NCBI GenBank assembly: GCA_016861165.1
Contig: BOKV01000020.1
Span: 28,235 to 92,234 of the forward strand
DNA length: 64,000 nt
Source: Alphaproteobacteria bacterium
GTDB taxonomy: Bacteria; Pseudomonadota; Alphaproteobacteria; Rhizobiales; Rhizobiaceae
Direction of reading: 5' to 3'
The first letter of the stretch is position 1; the number at the start of each line of letters is the position of its first letter. The notes under the pieces are model-generated. The model had not been told where the DNA came from, searched no databases, and worked only from the letters and a program-made list of their open reading frames with translations. Shown here one piece after another: positions 54,558-63,417 of the stretch. The position numbers and the translations under genes were made by a program.

Positions 54558-54569
54558 GGAGCGCGAGCG

Positions 54570-55670
54570 ATGACCGACACCGCGCTTGTTTCTGCTCCGC
54601 CCGCCGACCGTGCCCGCACCGGTCGCCTGGTCGTGACCGTCGCCGTCGGGCTTGTCGGGCTGGCGCTGCTGCTGGCGCCGTTCCTGTTTCAGGACGTGCG
54701 CGCGGGACAGGTGGCGGCGCGCATCTGCATCTTCATCGTGCTGGTGGCGAGCTACGACCTGCTGATCGGCTATACCGGCATCGTCTCGTTCGCCCACACG
54801 ATGTTCTTCGGGCTCGGCGCCTATGGCACCGCGATCGCGCTGAAGAACATCGGCCCGAGCTGGGGAGCGATCGCGCTCGGCGGATCGGCCGGCGTCGCCG
54901 TCGCCATCGTGCTGGCGGCGCTGATCGGCGTGCTGTCGCTCAGGGTCAAGGCGATCTTCTTCGCCATGGTCACGCTGGCGGCGGCGTCGGTGATGCTGGT
55001 GCTGGCCTCGCAATTGTCGGCCATCACCAATGGCGAGGACGGGCTGGTCTATTCGATCCCGAAGCTGCTGTCGCCGGCAACGCCGCTGCTGACCGACGCC
55101 GACGGCAAGGTGCTGAAGGTGTTCGGCGTGTCGATGAACGGGCGCATCGCCGCCTACTATTTCGTGTTCTTCGCCTGCCTTGGCCTGTTCTGGCTGATGA
55201 CGCGCATCGTTCGTTCGCCGCTCGGCACCGTGCTGCAGGCGATCCGCGAGAACGAGTTGCGCGCCGAGGCGATCGGCTACCGCGTCGTCGCCTACCGCAC
55301 CGCCGTCTTCGTGATCGCCGCCACCATCGCCGCGCTCGCCGGCATCCTGTGGGCGGTCTGGCTGCGCTACACCGGTCCCGACACGACGCTGTCCTTCGCC
55401 ATCATGATCGACATCCTGCTGATGGTGGTGATCGGCGGCATGGGCACCATGGCCGGCGCGGTCATCGGCGTCGTGCTGATGAGCCTCGCCCAGTTCTACC
55501 TGAAAGACCTGATGGCGGCCGCCGCGGCGGCAACGGCGCCGGTTCCGCTGCTGCCGCATCTGCTGGAGCCCGATCGCTGGCTCTTGTGGCTCGGCCTCCT
55601 GTTCATCCTGCTCGTCTACTTCTTCCCGTCCGGCATCGCCGGCACCCTCATGAAGAAGGACGCCCACTGA
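54570..55670 (+). CDS. Liv-type ABC permease (LivM-like)
   Basis: A 366-residue permease with nine or more helices. The N-terminal LVASYDLLIGYTGIVSFAHTMFFGLGAYG motif is typical of LivM, as is the C-terminal IVGVVLMSLAQFYL-like stretch. GGAGCGCGAG precedes the ATG. Its stop TGA shares the last base with the next start (TGATG), so the hydrolase is translationally coupled. Confidence 0.92.
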   Translation: MTDTALVSAPPADRARTGRLVVTVAVGLVGLALLLAPFLFQDVRAGQVAARICIFIVLVASYDLLIGYTGIVSFAHTMFFGLGAYGTAIALKNIGPSWGAIALGGSAGVAVAIVLAALIGVLSLRVKAIFFAMVTLAAASVMLVLASQLSAITNGEDGLVYSIPKLLSPATPLLTDADGKVLKVFGVSMNGRIAAYYFVFFACLGLFWLMTRIVRSPLGTVLQAIRENELRAEAIGYRVVAYRTAVFVIAATIAALAGILWAVWLRYTGPDTTLSFAIMIDILLMVVIGGMGTMAGAVIGVVLMSLAQFYLKDLMAAAAAATAPVPLLPHLLEPDRWLLWLGLLFILLVYFFPSGIAGTLMKKDAH

Positions 55671-56506
55671 TGCCGGAATGCCGGTCCTCCTATGTTGCCG
55701 CGGGCGGCCACGAGATCCACGTCACCGAATGGGGCGACCCGGCCCGCCCGGCGCTCGTTATGTGGCACGGCCTGGCGCGCACCGGCCGCGATTTCGACGA
55801 GGCCGCCGCCGCGCTCGCCGACGACTATTTCGTCCTCTGCCCGGACACGCTGGGTCGCGGCCTGTCGGCCTGGGCCGGCGACGGGGCGGAGGACTATTCG
55901 TTCCAGGTGTTCGGTGACCACGCCATCGCGCTCATCGACCACTACGGCATCGCCAGCCTGCGCTGGATCGGCACGTCGATGGGGGCGCTGCTTGGCATCA
56001 CGCTCGCCGGCGGCAGGCTCAGGGAGCGCATCAGCCGGCTGGTCGTCAACGATATCGGTCCGGTGCTGCCGCCGGCGGCGACCGAGCGCATTGTCACCTA
56101 TGTCGGCGACCCGCCCAGCTTCGACACCATGGCCGAGATGGAAGGCTGGCTGCGCAAGGTCTATGCGCCCTTCGGCGCCAATACCGACGCCTTCTGGCGG
56201 CGCATGACCGACACCTCGTCGCGGCGCACCGATGCCGGCAGGGTGACCGTCCACTACGACCCGCGCATCGTCGAACACCTTCGCCGCAGACCGCAGGAAT
56301 TCGTGCTGTGGGAGGATTGGGACCGCATTGCCGCGCCGACGCTGCTTTTGCGCGGCGAAGCGTCCGATGTGCTGCCGGCCGACACGGCCGCGGCAATGGC
56401 GGCGCGCGGGCCGAAGCCGCGCCTCGAACAGTTCGCCGGCGTCGGCCATGCCCCGACGCTGACCAGCGATCGCGAGATCGGCCTATTGCGGGCGTTCCTG
56501 GCCTGA
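55670..56506 (+). CDS. Alpha/beta hydrolase
   Basis: A 278-residue alpha/beta-hydrolase-fold enzyme. Oxyanion-hole MWHGLARTGRDFDE, nucleophile GTSMGALLG (serine near residue 106), and the C-terminal catalytic histidine in GVGHAPTL. It resembles esterase/lactonase or C-C hydrolase members. Because its start overlaps the livM stop, it is produced with the importer; the likely job is opening an ester, amide or lactone after uptake, giving an acid for the acyl-CoA ligase. The 3' end overlaps the convergent glycosyltransferase gene by 24 bp. Confidence 0.85.
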   Translation: MPECRSSYVAAGGHEIHVTEWGDPARPALVMWHGLARTGRDFDEAAAALADDYFVLCPDTLGRGLSAWAGDGAEDYSFQVFGDHAIALIDHYGIASLRWIGTSMGALLGITLAGGRLRERISRLVVNDIGPVLPPAATERIVTYVGDPPSFDTMAEMEGWLRKVYAPFGANTDAFWRRMTDTSSRRTDAGRVTVHYDPRIVEHLRRRPQEFVLWEDWDRIAAPTLLLRGEASDVLPADTAAAMAARGPKPRLEQFAGVGHAPTLTSDREIGLLRAFLA

Positions 56507-57631
56507 CACCAGGCCGTAAAGGCCGAGGAAGGTTTCGGCGATGGTCTCGGCGGCGAAGCCGCCGGCGCGCACATGCGCCGCCGCCTCGCGCCCCATGGCG
56601 CCGACGCGTTCGCGCTCGCCCGCCAGACGCTGCAACAGCGCGGCCAGTTCGTCGGCCTGCCCGGCCAGGTCCGAGCCGAGAAAGAAGCCGGTCCTGCCGT
56701 GGTCGATCAGCTCGCGGCTGCCGGCGAACGACGTCGCCACCGGCACGCAGCCCGCCGCCGCGGCCTCGATCAGGATGCGCGGCACCCCCTCATTGTAGCG
56801 GCTCGCCAGCACGACGACGTCGACGCCGCGCAAGAGTTCGCCCATGGCGTCGACCTGGCCGAGGAAGGTGACATGCGGGTGGGCGCCGAGCGCGCCGGGG
56901 GAGATGACGTCAGGATCGTTCTCGCTGAAGCCGGCGACCAGCATCTCGACCGCTTCGGGGTCCACCCGGCCGGCCGCTTCCAGAAACACTTCCAGTCCCT
57001 TGGCGCGCAGCAGCCGCCCGGCATAGAGCACCCGCAGCCGGCCGCGGGAGGGTTGGCGGTCGCAGGCGGCGAACTGGGCGAGGTCGACGCCGGTGCCGCG
57101 GGTCACCGTCACCCGGTCGGGCCGCACCAGGCCGCGCCGCAGCCAGACGTCGCGGTCGTGGCCGGTCTCGAAGGTGACCTGAGCGCCGCGCAGGGCGATG
57201 CGCAGGAAGGCCTCGACCAGAAGGCGGCGCAGCCATGCCCGGCTGCCGGTCCGCTCGGCCTGCGGTTCGTGCAGGCGGCCGAGGCCGGCCACCGTGACGA
57301 CCACCCTGCCCCGCCAGCCCATGGCCCGCGCGGCGGCGGCGGCAAGGCCGCCATAGAGGTAGGGCTTGATGTTGATAAGATGAACGACCGCCGGCTGCTC
57401 CTCGCGCAGCACGGAGAAGACCGCGACAAACAGCCGCCAGTCGCGCGGCGCGTCGAAGCGGAAGCGCTCGATGTCGACCGGCCGGAAGGCGTAGTCGAGC
57501 CCGGCGCGGTCGCCGACCGGGGCGGCGAGCAGCACCGGCTCGGCGCCCGCCCGCTTGACCGCGCGGGCCAGGTGCTCGCGGTGATGGCGGAACGCGCCGA
57601 GCTCGTTGGCGACGAAAACGACCTTGCTCAT
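56483..57631 (-). CDS. GT4-type glycosyltransferase
   Basis: A 382-residue GT-B fold glycosyltransferase. An N-terminal GT4-like domain (FVANELGAFRHHREHLARAV) is followed by the Glycos_transf_1 domain with LRVLYAGRLLRAKGLEVFLE and the EX7E pattern in ASRYNEGVPRILIEAAAAG. It transfers a sugar from a nucleotide donor at the inner membrane, typically in surface-polysaccharide or glycolipid synthesis. AGGAAGGGCAG precedes the ATG at 57631. It is divergent from the Wzm-type permease and belongs with the export locus next to it. Confidence 0.9.
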   Translation of the reverse strand: MSKVVFVANELGAFRHHREHLARAVKRAGAEPVLLAAPVGDRAGLDYAFRPVDIERFRFDAPRDWRLFVAVFSVLREEQPAVVHLINIKPYLYGGLAAAAARAMGWRGRVVVTVAGLGRLHEPQAERTGSRAWLRRLLVEAFLRIALRGAQVTFETGHDRDVWLRRGLVRPDRVTVTRGTGVDLAQFAACDRQPSRGRLRVLYAGRLLRAKGLEVFLEAAGRVDPEAVEMLVAGFSENDPDVISPGALGAHPHVTFLGQVDAMGELLRGVDVVVLASRYNEGVPRILIEAAAAGCVPVATSFAGSRELIDHGRTGFFLGSDLAGQADELAALLQRLAGERERVGAMGREAAAHVRAGGFAAETIAETFLGLYGLVSGQERPQ

Positions 57632-57872
57632 CTGCCCTTCCTGCCCATGCCGCGCCGCGCAGTCGCGACGGCCGCTTGTGCCGCATGACGGGGCAGGCGC
57701 GCAAGCCCGGCCGCTGGCCGCTGCCGGCCGCCCCGACCCGAACCGAACCCGACCCGAGGCGCGGCGGCCCTCGATGCTGCCAGGCGCCTTGCCGCACCCG
57801 GCCAAAGCGTCTATGTACCGCCACCGACGCCGCCGGTCCTCCCGACCCGACCGCGGCACAGGAGAAGCCGAT

Positions 57873-58709
57873 TTGCTGCAGCGCATGCCGAGCTCCGACC
57901 CGGTGGCCGTCTTTCCGGCCGGCTCGCCGACCGCCTCGGCGCTCGCCGATCTGACCGAGGGCCTGCGCGCCTGGCATCTGTGGGGGCGGCTGGCCTGGTA
58001 CCAGGTGCGCGGGCAGTATCGCCAGTCGGTGATCGGCCCGCTGTGGCTCACGCTGAGCATGGCGGTGCTGGTCGGCTCGCTCGGCTTTCTCTACACCTAT
58101 CTGTTTCACCGCGACCCGGCCGAGTACCTGCCCTATCTCGCCGGCGGCTTCGTGTTGTGGGGGCTGATCGCCCGCATGGTCAACGACGGCTGCAACGTGT
58201 TCATCGGCGGCAGCCAGTTCATCAAGCAGATCCGGCTGCCGCTGTCGCTGCTCGTCTACCGCATGGTGCTGAAGAACTTCATCATTCTGGCCCATCATTT
58301 CGTGGTGCTGGTCGCGGTGATGGTGCTGGTGCGGCTGTGGCCGGGCTGGGTCGGGCTGCTGGTGCTGCCCGGCCTGGCGCTTTTCGTGCTCAACGGGCTG
58401 TGGGTGGCGCTGCTGCTCGGCACGATTTCGGCGCGCTTCCGCGACGTGCCACCGGTGATCGGCAGCTTGCTGCAGCTATCGTTCTTCCTGACGCCGATCC
58501 TGTGGCACCCGGACATGCGGCCGGGCCTCACCTATGTCGTCAACCTCAACCCTTTCTACCATTTCATCCATATCGTGCGGGCGCCGCTGCTCGGCGAACT
58601 GCCGGGGCTGCACAACTATCTGGCGGCCGGCGCCATCACGCTCGCCGGCTGGACGCTCGCCTTACTGGTCTACCGGCGCTACCGCAACCGCATCGCCTAC
58701 TGGGTGTGA
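57873..58709 (+). CDS. Polysaccharide ABC exporter permease (Wzm/KpsM-like)
   Basis: A 278-residue ABC-2 type permease with six helices. It carries an amphipathic N-terminal segment, LRAWHLWGRLAWYQVRGQYR, then the usual QSVIGPLWLTLSMAVLVGSLGFLYTYL. I place the start at TTG 57873, with AGGAG eight bases upstream; the ATG at 57885 is too far from that site. It exports an undecaprenyl-linked or lipid-linked glycan, with the next gene's product as ATPase, 2 bp downstream. Confidence 0.9.
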   Translation: MLQRMPSSDPVAVFPAGSPTASALADLTEGLRAWHLWGRLAWYQVRGQYRQSVIGPLWLTLSMAVLVGSLGFLYTYLFHRDPAEYLPYLAGGFVLWGLIARMVNDGCNVFIGGSQFIKQIRLPLSLLVYRMVLKNFIILAHHFVVLVAVMVLVRLWPGWVGLLVLPGLALFVLNGLWVALLLGTISARFRDVPPVIGSLLQLSFFLTPILWHPDMRPGLTYVVNLNPFYHFIHIVRAPLLGELPGLHNYLAAGAITLAGWTLALLVYRRYRNRIAYWV

Positions 58710-58711
58710 CA

Positions 58712-59485
58712 ATGGCTCATATCCGTGTTGAGCGCATCACCGTCTCCTTTCCCGTCTACAGTGCCAGCGCGCGCTCGCTCAAGCGCGGCATGATCGGGCT
58801 GGCCACTGGCGGGCGCATCGGGCTCGACGGCGACCGCACCGTCCAGATCACCGCGCTCGACGACGTCGATCTCACCTTCGAGCATGGCGACCGCGTCGGC
58901 CTGATCGGCCACAACGGCGCGGGAAAAAGCACCCTGCTCAAGGTGTTGGCCGGAGTCTACGAGCCGGTGCGTGGCCGTGTGCGCTGCGAGGGCCGGGTCG
59001 CCTCGATGTCGAATCCGCGGCTTGGCATCGACCAGGACAGCACGGGCTACGAGAACATCTTCCAGCGCGGCCTGTTCATGGGACTGAGGCCACGCGAGAT
59101 CGAGGCGCGCACCGACGAGATCGCGGCCTTTACCGAACTCGGCGACTATCTGGCGATGCCGGTGCGCACCTATTCGGCCGGCATGGCGGCGCGCCTGGCC
59201 TTCGCCATCTCGACCTGCGTCGAGGCCGACATCCTGCTGATGGACGAGTGGCTGAGCGCCGGCGACGCGGCCTTCGTCGCCAGGGCGCGCGAGCGTATGA
59301 GCGATCTGGTCGACAAGGCCGGCATCCTGGTACTGGCCTCGCATTCCGACAACCTGATCCGCGAGACCTGCAACAAGGCTCTGCTGCTCGAGCGCGGCAA
59401 GGTGGTGGGTTTCGGCCCGATCGACGACATACTCGCCATCTATCACGGCCGCAGGCAGGCGGCGCAGCCGGCAGCCGTCTCGTGA
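58712..59485 (+). CDS. Polysaccharide ABC exporter ATPase (Wzt/KpsT-like)
   Basis: A 257-residue ATPase. Walker A LIGHNGAGKSTLLKVLAG, signature YSAGMAARLAFAI (the Wzt/TagH form), Walker B ADILLMDEWLSAGD, and LVLASHSDNLIRE with the switch histidine. It lacks the C-terminal carbohydrate-binding domain of long Wzt proteins, so it is the short KpsT/TagH-like type. It forms the exporter with the preceding permease. The next gene begins 32 bp later, so the methyltransferase-like protein is likely co-expressed. Confidence 0.93.
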   Translation: MAHIRVERITVSFPVYSASARSLKRGMIGLATGGRIGLDGDRTVQITALDDVDLTFEHGDRVGLIGHNGAGKSTLLKVLAGVYEPVRGRVRCEGRVASMSNPRLGIDQDSTGYENIFQRGLFMGLRPREIEARTDEIAAFTELGDYLAMPVRTYSAGMAARLAFAISTCVEADILLMDEWLSAGDAAFVARARERMSDLVDKAGILVLASHSDNLIRETCNKALLLERGKVVGFGPIDDILAIYHGRRQAAQPAAVS

Positions 59486-59517
59486 GCCGCGCCGGCAGCG
59501 CCAGACAAGGAGGCAAT

Positions 59518-60822
59518 GTGGACGATACCGCCAATCTCGACGCCAGGATCGCCGCGCTGCGCGCGCTTCCGGCCGGGCAGGACCGCCAGGATGACCTGCA
59601 GGCGCTGTTTGCCGCCTTGCGCGCCAGGGGCATGGCGATCCCGCCCGATCTGGAGGAGCGCTCCGTGCGCCTCATCGTCGCGGCGGAGCCGGAAAACCAG
59701 GGTGTGCTGCAGCGCCTGTTCGAGTTGTTGGCGGTGCAGGGCAAGGAAATCCCGCCCGAACTGGAGGAGCAGGCACTGCTCTTCATTGCACGCGACCGGC
59801 CCGACGATTTGGGTACGCTGCTGCGGCTGTTCGAGGTCATGCGCCTCCAGGGCAAGGCAATCCCCTTGGATCTGGAGGAACAGTCGCTGCGCCTGATCGT
59901 CCGCGACCGGCCGGACGACGAGGACGCCCTGTTACGCCTCTTCAAGATGTCTCGAAAACAGGGCAAAGCAATGCCGGCGGAACTGGAGGAGCAGGCGCTG
60001 CGGCTGATTGTCCGCGACCGGCCGGAGGACCGGGATTCCTTGCTGCGCTTGTGCGACGTGCTGCGGGTACAGGGCAAGGAAATCCCGCCCGAGATACACG
60101 AGCGCTCGCCGCTCCGTATCTCCGACCTCCATCCGTTCATGTCGCGCCAGGACGTCTTTCGTACCCTCTACCTCGCGGTCGAATATGTCTACGGCACCGG
60201 CGTCGAGGGCGACATCGCCGAATTTGGCACGATGACCGGATGGTCCGCCGAGGTGCTGGCCAAGGCCATGGCGACGTTCGGCGAACGCCTCGGCTACGCC
60301 GACCTTGCCCATGGCATCGCCCCCCGCCGGCTGATGCTGTTTGACAGCTTCGTGGGCCTGCCGGCGGCCTCCACCGACATCGACCGCAATGCACTGCATG
60401 TGCGGGTCGGGCTCTGGGCAGAACGGACCTGCTCGGGCCTCACGTCGGAGCAACTGGCGCGGCTGTGCGGGCGCCACCTGCCCGCCGAACAGGTCCGTAT
60501 CGTCGAGGGCTGGTTTTCCGAAACCCTGCCCACCTTGCCGGAAGGGCAGGTCTTCGGGCTTGTCCATATCGATTCCGACCTCTACGAGTCGGCCCGCGAT
60601 GTGCTGGTCTGGATGTTCGAGAACGATGCCTATGCCGATGGCTGCGCGTTGCTGTTCGATGACTGGGATTGCAACCGCGCCTCGCCGGAATTCGGCGAAC
60701 GCAAGGCGTGGAGCGAGATCGTCGATCGCTTCAATCCGCAGTTCACCGACTGCGGTCCTTATGGCTTCGTCTCGCGCCGCTTCATCCTGCACCGGCCGCG
60801 CGTTACCGGCTGGCGCGGCTAG
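59518..60822 (+). CDS. Repeat-bearing TylF-type methyltransferase-like protein
   Basis: A 434-residue protein starting with GTG, with ACAAGGAGG four bases before it. Residues about 27-200 form five consecutive 37-residue repeats, the last incomplete. The consensus is near LLRLFEVMRxQGKAIPxELEEQALRLIVRDRPDD, like a two-helix alpha-solenoid of the TPR kind. Residues about 205-430 are a TylF/MycF-like SAM-dependent methyltransferase: GDIAEFGTMTGWSAEVLAKA, LMLFDSFVGLP, FGLVHIDSDLYESARDVLVWM and ALLFDDWDCNRASPEFGE. These enzymes O-methylate sugars. The solenoid may bind a partner or glycan. It is placed directly behind the exporter, so it may cap or modify the exported polymer. Confidence 0.78.
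   Translation: MDDTANLDARIAALRALPAGQDRQDDLQALFAALRARGMAIPPDLEERSVRLIVAAEPENQGVLQRLFELLAVQGKEIPPELEEQALLFIARDRPDDLGTLLRLFEVMRLQGKAIPLDLEEQSLRLIVRDRPDDEDALLRLFKMSRKQGKAMPAELEEQALRLIVRDRPEDRDSLLRLCDVLRVQGKEIPPEIHERSPLRISDLHPFMSRQDVFRTLYLAVEYVYGTGVEGDIAEFGTMTGWSAEVLAKAMATFGERLGYADLAHGIAPRRLMLFDSFVGLPAASTDIDRNALHVRVGLWAERTCSGLTSEQLARLCGRHLPAEQVRIVEGWFSETLPTLPEGQVFGLVHIDSDLYESARDVLVWMFENDAYADGCALLFDDWDCNRASPEFGERKAWSEIVDRFNPQFTDCGPYGFVSRRFILHRPRVTGWRG
59596..60117 (+). repeat. Five tandem 111-bp coding repeats
   Basis: Units start at 59596, 59707, 59818, 59929 and 60040; the fifth is about 78 bp. Each encodes the 37-residue solenoid unit. Units 3 and 4 are the closest (shared RLIVRDRPDD, QGKA, LEEQ), which indicates relatively recent duplication, while the first is more diverged. 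Confidence 0.75.
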
Positions 60823-61035
60823 CAGTCGATCTGCCGCTCGCGCAACTCGGCCACGACCTCGCCTGAGCGGACAGATCGGCGCCCGCGATGCGGTCGCTTC
60901 CCACGGCGGCCTGCGCGCATTTGCCCCGCGCCACCCGCTTGCCAGTGGGTAGAAAAACCTTGATAGACCGGAGCGGATTTCCTAACTTGATCGGCGCAGG
61001 GGCGCGATCGACCAACCCGTTCGGGGGAGGATGAC

Positions 61036-62853
61036 ATGTCGGCAATGTGCGGTTGCGCGCTGTGCGGTGGCGGCTTCGGCGAGGTCGCCCACAATGAGTT
61101 CGGCTCGGCCCCGACCGTGTCGCTGAACCATACCCAGGCCGGCGTCCAGATAACCCGCAACGTGTTCACGCAAAGCCGCACCTGGTCGAACGTGCTGGGC
61201 CAGGGTACCACGGTCTCTTGGGCGTTCCGGCGGTTCCTCCCGGACTACAACCAGAACGTCGGCAACTACACCACCTTCTTCGCCGCGCAGGAAGCGGCGG
61301 CGCGGCTGGCGCTGGCGCTGTGGGCGGACGTCGCCAACATCAAGTTTGTCAACCAGCCGAGCGTCACCAACGACACGGCTACGATCCTGTTCGCCAACTT
61401 CAATTCGGGCGACAGCTTCGCCTTCGCCTATTTCGCCAGGCTTGGCCAGACCGCCGGTAACCAGGCGCCGGGCGATGTCTGGCTCGGCACCCACAATTCC
61501 GGCCTCGACAGTTCCGACGACTACAATCTGCTGCGCTACGGCTTCACCACCATGATGCACGAGATCGGCCACGCCATTGGCCTCGAGCATCCCGGCAACT
61601 ACGACGCCTCGCAGGGCACGTTCACCTACAACAACCATGCCGAGTATATCCAGGACACCCGCCAGTACACGGTGATGAGCTATTTCGGCGCCGAAAACAC
61701 CGGCGCCAATCATGGCGGCTTCTTCCCGACGACGCCGATGCTGCACGACATCGCGGCGATTCAGCGCCTCTATGGCGCCAACAACAGCACGCGCAAGGGC
61801 AACACCGTCTACGGCTTCAATTCGAACGCCAATCGCCGCATGTTCCGGATCGCCAACGCCAGCCAGCAGGTGATCTTCTGCGTGTGGGACGCCGGTGGCA
61901 ACAACACCTTCGACTTCCGCGGCTACAGCCAGAACCAGCGCATCGACCTGCGGCCGGGCCAGTTCTCCAATGTCGGCGCCCTGACCAAGAATGTCTCAAT
62001 CGCCTTTGGCACGATCATCCACAACGCCATTGGCGGCAATGGGCACGATGTCATAATCGGCAATAGTGCCAACAACAGGCTGTACGGCCTCGGTGGCAAT
62101 GACGTGTTCAGGCCGTTGGGCGGCAACGACCAGATTTTCGGCGGCGCCGGCACCAACCGGGTCTTACTGAGCTTCTACTGCAACTGGTACCGCATCAGGC
62201 GCAACGCCAACGGCCAGTGGGTCGTCGCTGACGCTAGTGCCCAAAGGACCGATGGTGTCAACGCGCTCACCCAGATCCAGCAGTTGACTTTCAAGGCGTT
62301 CAACGCCGCCCACTACAATCTCAGCCAGTTCGCGCAGAGCCCGGCCTATGCCAGTGCCATCGTCGCTGCCAAGGCGGTCGGCCAGGGCAAGACCTTCGCC
62401 GTGCAGGGTTTGTTCCGCATGATCGACTTCCGTGGCCAGGCGCTGCGGCGTGTGCGTGTGGGCGACTTTGCCGGCGGGGGGCAGCTCATACTGGACGGCA
62501 ACGTGCTTGCGGCCAACGTCAACCACACCCTGACCCTTGGCCAATGGTCGCGCCTGCAATATCGCGGCGGGTCGGCCGGCGCCGACCGCATCCGTCTCGT
62601 CGTGCTGACCCAGGACATGAAGTGGAGCAACTGGACCTTCATCAACGTCCAGAACACCGGCCTGGGCGGCGCGCTGGCCGGTACCGCCAAGGCCACCAAG
62701 CCGACGACGGCGGCCAAGGCCGTGTTCGTGCCGCAGCCGAGCGCCCAGCGCTCCCCCGAAGCCGAGGTGAGCGCGATGGCCTTCCACAGCGTCGACAACC
62801 CGTTCAAGCGGCCGCAGAACGTCGGCATGCTGGTCGGAGGCGACCTGGTCTGA
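61036..62853 (+). CDS. M10-family metalloprotease with RTX repeats (serralysin-like)
   Basis: A 605-residue protein without a Sec signal. The complete zinc motif HEIGHAIGLEH is at 175-185, with the Met-turn YTVMSYF (M214). The segment before it matches the serralysin/M10_C family. RTX nonapeptides follow at about 332-372: GGNGHDVII, LGGNDVFRP, LGGNDQIFG, GAGTN. They bind calcium and are typical of type I-secreted proteins. The C-terminal 230 residues after the repeats are unlike serralysin and end with basic/acidic residues. GGGGGAGG sits before the ATG at 61036. With the secretion ATPase downstream, it is probably exported directly to the medium. Confidence 0.85.
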   Translation: MSAMCGCALCGGGFGEVAHNEFGSAPTVSLNHTQAGVQITRNVFTQSRTWSNVLGQGTTVSWAFRRFLPDYNQNVGNYTTFFAAQEAAARLALALWADVANIKFVNQPSVTNDTATILFANFNSGDSFAFAYFARLGQTAGNQAPGDVWLGTHNSGLDSSDDYNLLRYGFTTMMHEIGHAIGLEHPGNYDASQGTFTYNNHAEYIQDTRQYTVMSYFGAENTGANHGGFFPTTPMLHDIAAIQRLYGANNSTRKGNTVYGFNSNANRRMFRIANASQQVIFCVWDAGGNNTFDFRGYSQNQRIDLRPGQFSNVGALTKNVSIAFGTIIHNAIGGNGHDVIIGNSANNRLYGLGGNDVFRPLGGNDQIFGGAGTNRVLLSFYCNWYRIRRNANGQWVVADASAQRTDGVNALTQIQQLTFKAFNAAHYNLSQFAQSPAYASAIVAAKAVGQGKTFAVQGLFRMIDFRGQALRRVRVGDFAGGGQLILDGNVLAANVNHTLTLGQWSRLQYRGGSAGADRIRLVVLTQDMKWSNWTFINVQNTGLGGALAGTAKATKPTTAAKAVFVPQPSAQRSPEAEVSAMAFHSVDNPFKRPQNVGMLVGGDLV

Positions 62854-63057
62854 TCCGGGTTCATCCGGCATCGCACGGCGCGCGCTGAGCCGGCCCGACG
62901 ACCCCTCGCGCCTCTACGGCCGCCGCCGCGCCAGGCCTCGGGTGCCGCCGCCGGCCGGCGGACTGTCCGGCGCGGCCCTCGACGAAACGCTATTGCGATT
63001 GTGCGCGCCACGGGGCACGTTTGCGCGACCCGTTCCATCGCCACGCGGAGAGTGTTC

Positions 63058-63402
63058 ATGGATGAGTATTTCGCTGACGGCATTGTCCAGGTCGCCGTCA
63101 CCGGCACGGTCGTGCGCATCGATTTCGGCACCCATGCGATGCCCGACGAGGACGCCCCGCCACAGCCCGAACAGCAGAACGACGCGCCGCCGATCATGCC
63201 GCGCATGCGCCTCGTCATGCCGGTCGAGGGCTTCGGCCAGTCGGTCGCGCTGCTCGAACAGGTGCTGGCCAAGCTGATCAGCGATGGCGTGCTGACCCGG
63301 CTGCCCGGCAACCAGGGGCCGGTCGCGGCAGCGCCGCGCCCCGGCCCGGTCGCCTCGCCCGCCCCGCCGGCCGGCGGCCGCTCGCCCAACTTCCCGTCAT
63401 GA
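63058..63402 (+). CDS. Small hypothetical protein between protease and secretion ATPase
   Basis: A 114-residue protein starting MDEYFADGIVQVAVTGTVVR, with GGAGAG before the ATG. Residues 1-40 look like a small beta-sheet domain; the centre (IMPRMRLVMPVEGFGQSVALLEQVLAKLISDGV) is helical; the tail is proline/alanine-rich. No signal peptide. It lies between the protease and the secretion ATPase in the same direction, so it may be an adaptor, chaperone or immunity-like partner. I recognise no family. Confidence 0.55.
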   Translation: MDEYFADGIVQVAVTGTVVRIDFGTHAMPDEDAPPQPEQQNDAPPIMPRMRLVMPVEGFGQSVALLEQVLAKLISDGVLTRLPGNQGPVAAAPRPGPVASPAPPAGGRSPNFPS

Positions 63403-63417
63403 GCGGGCGCTAGCCAG

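Noticed and set aside
59516..59896. An ATG two bases before the chosen GTG start of the repeat-methyltransferase
   Set aside because: That ATG opens a different frame that ends within 130 codons and lacks the repeats; the GTG frame carries the solenoid and the methyltransferase.
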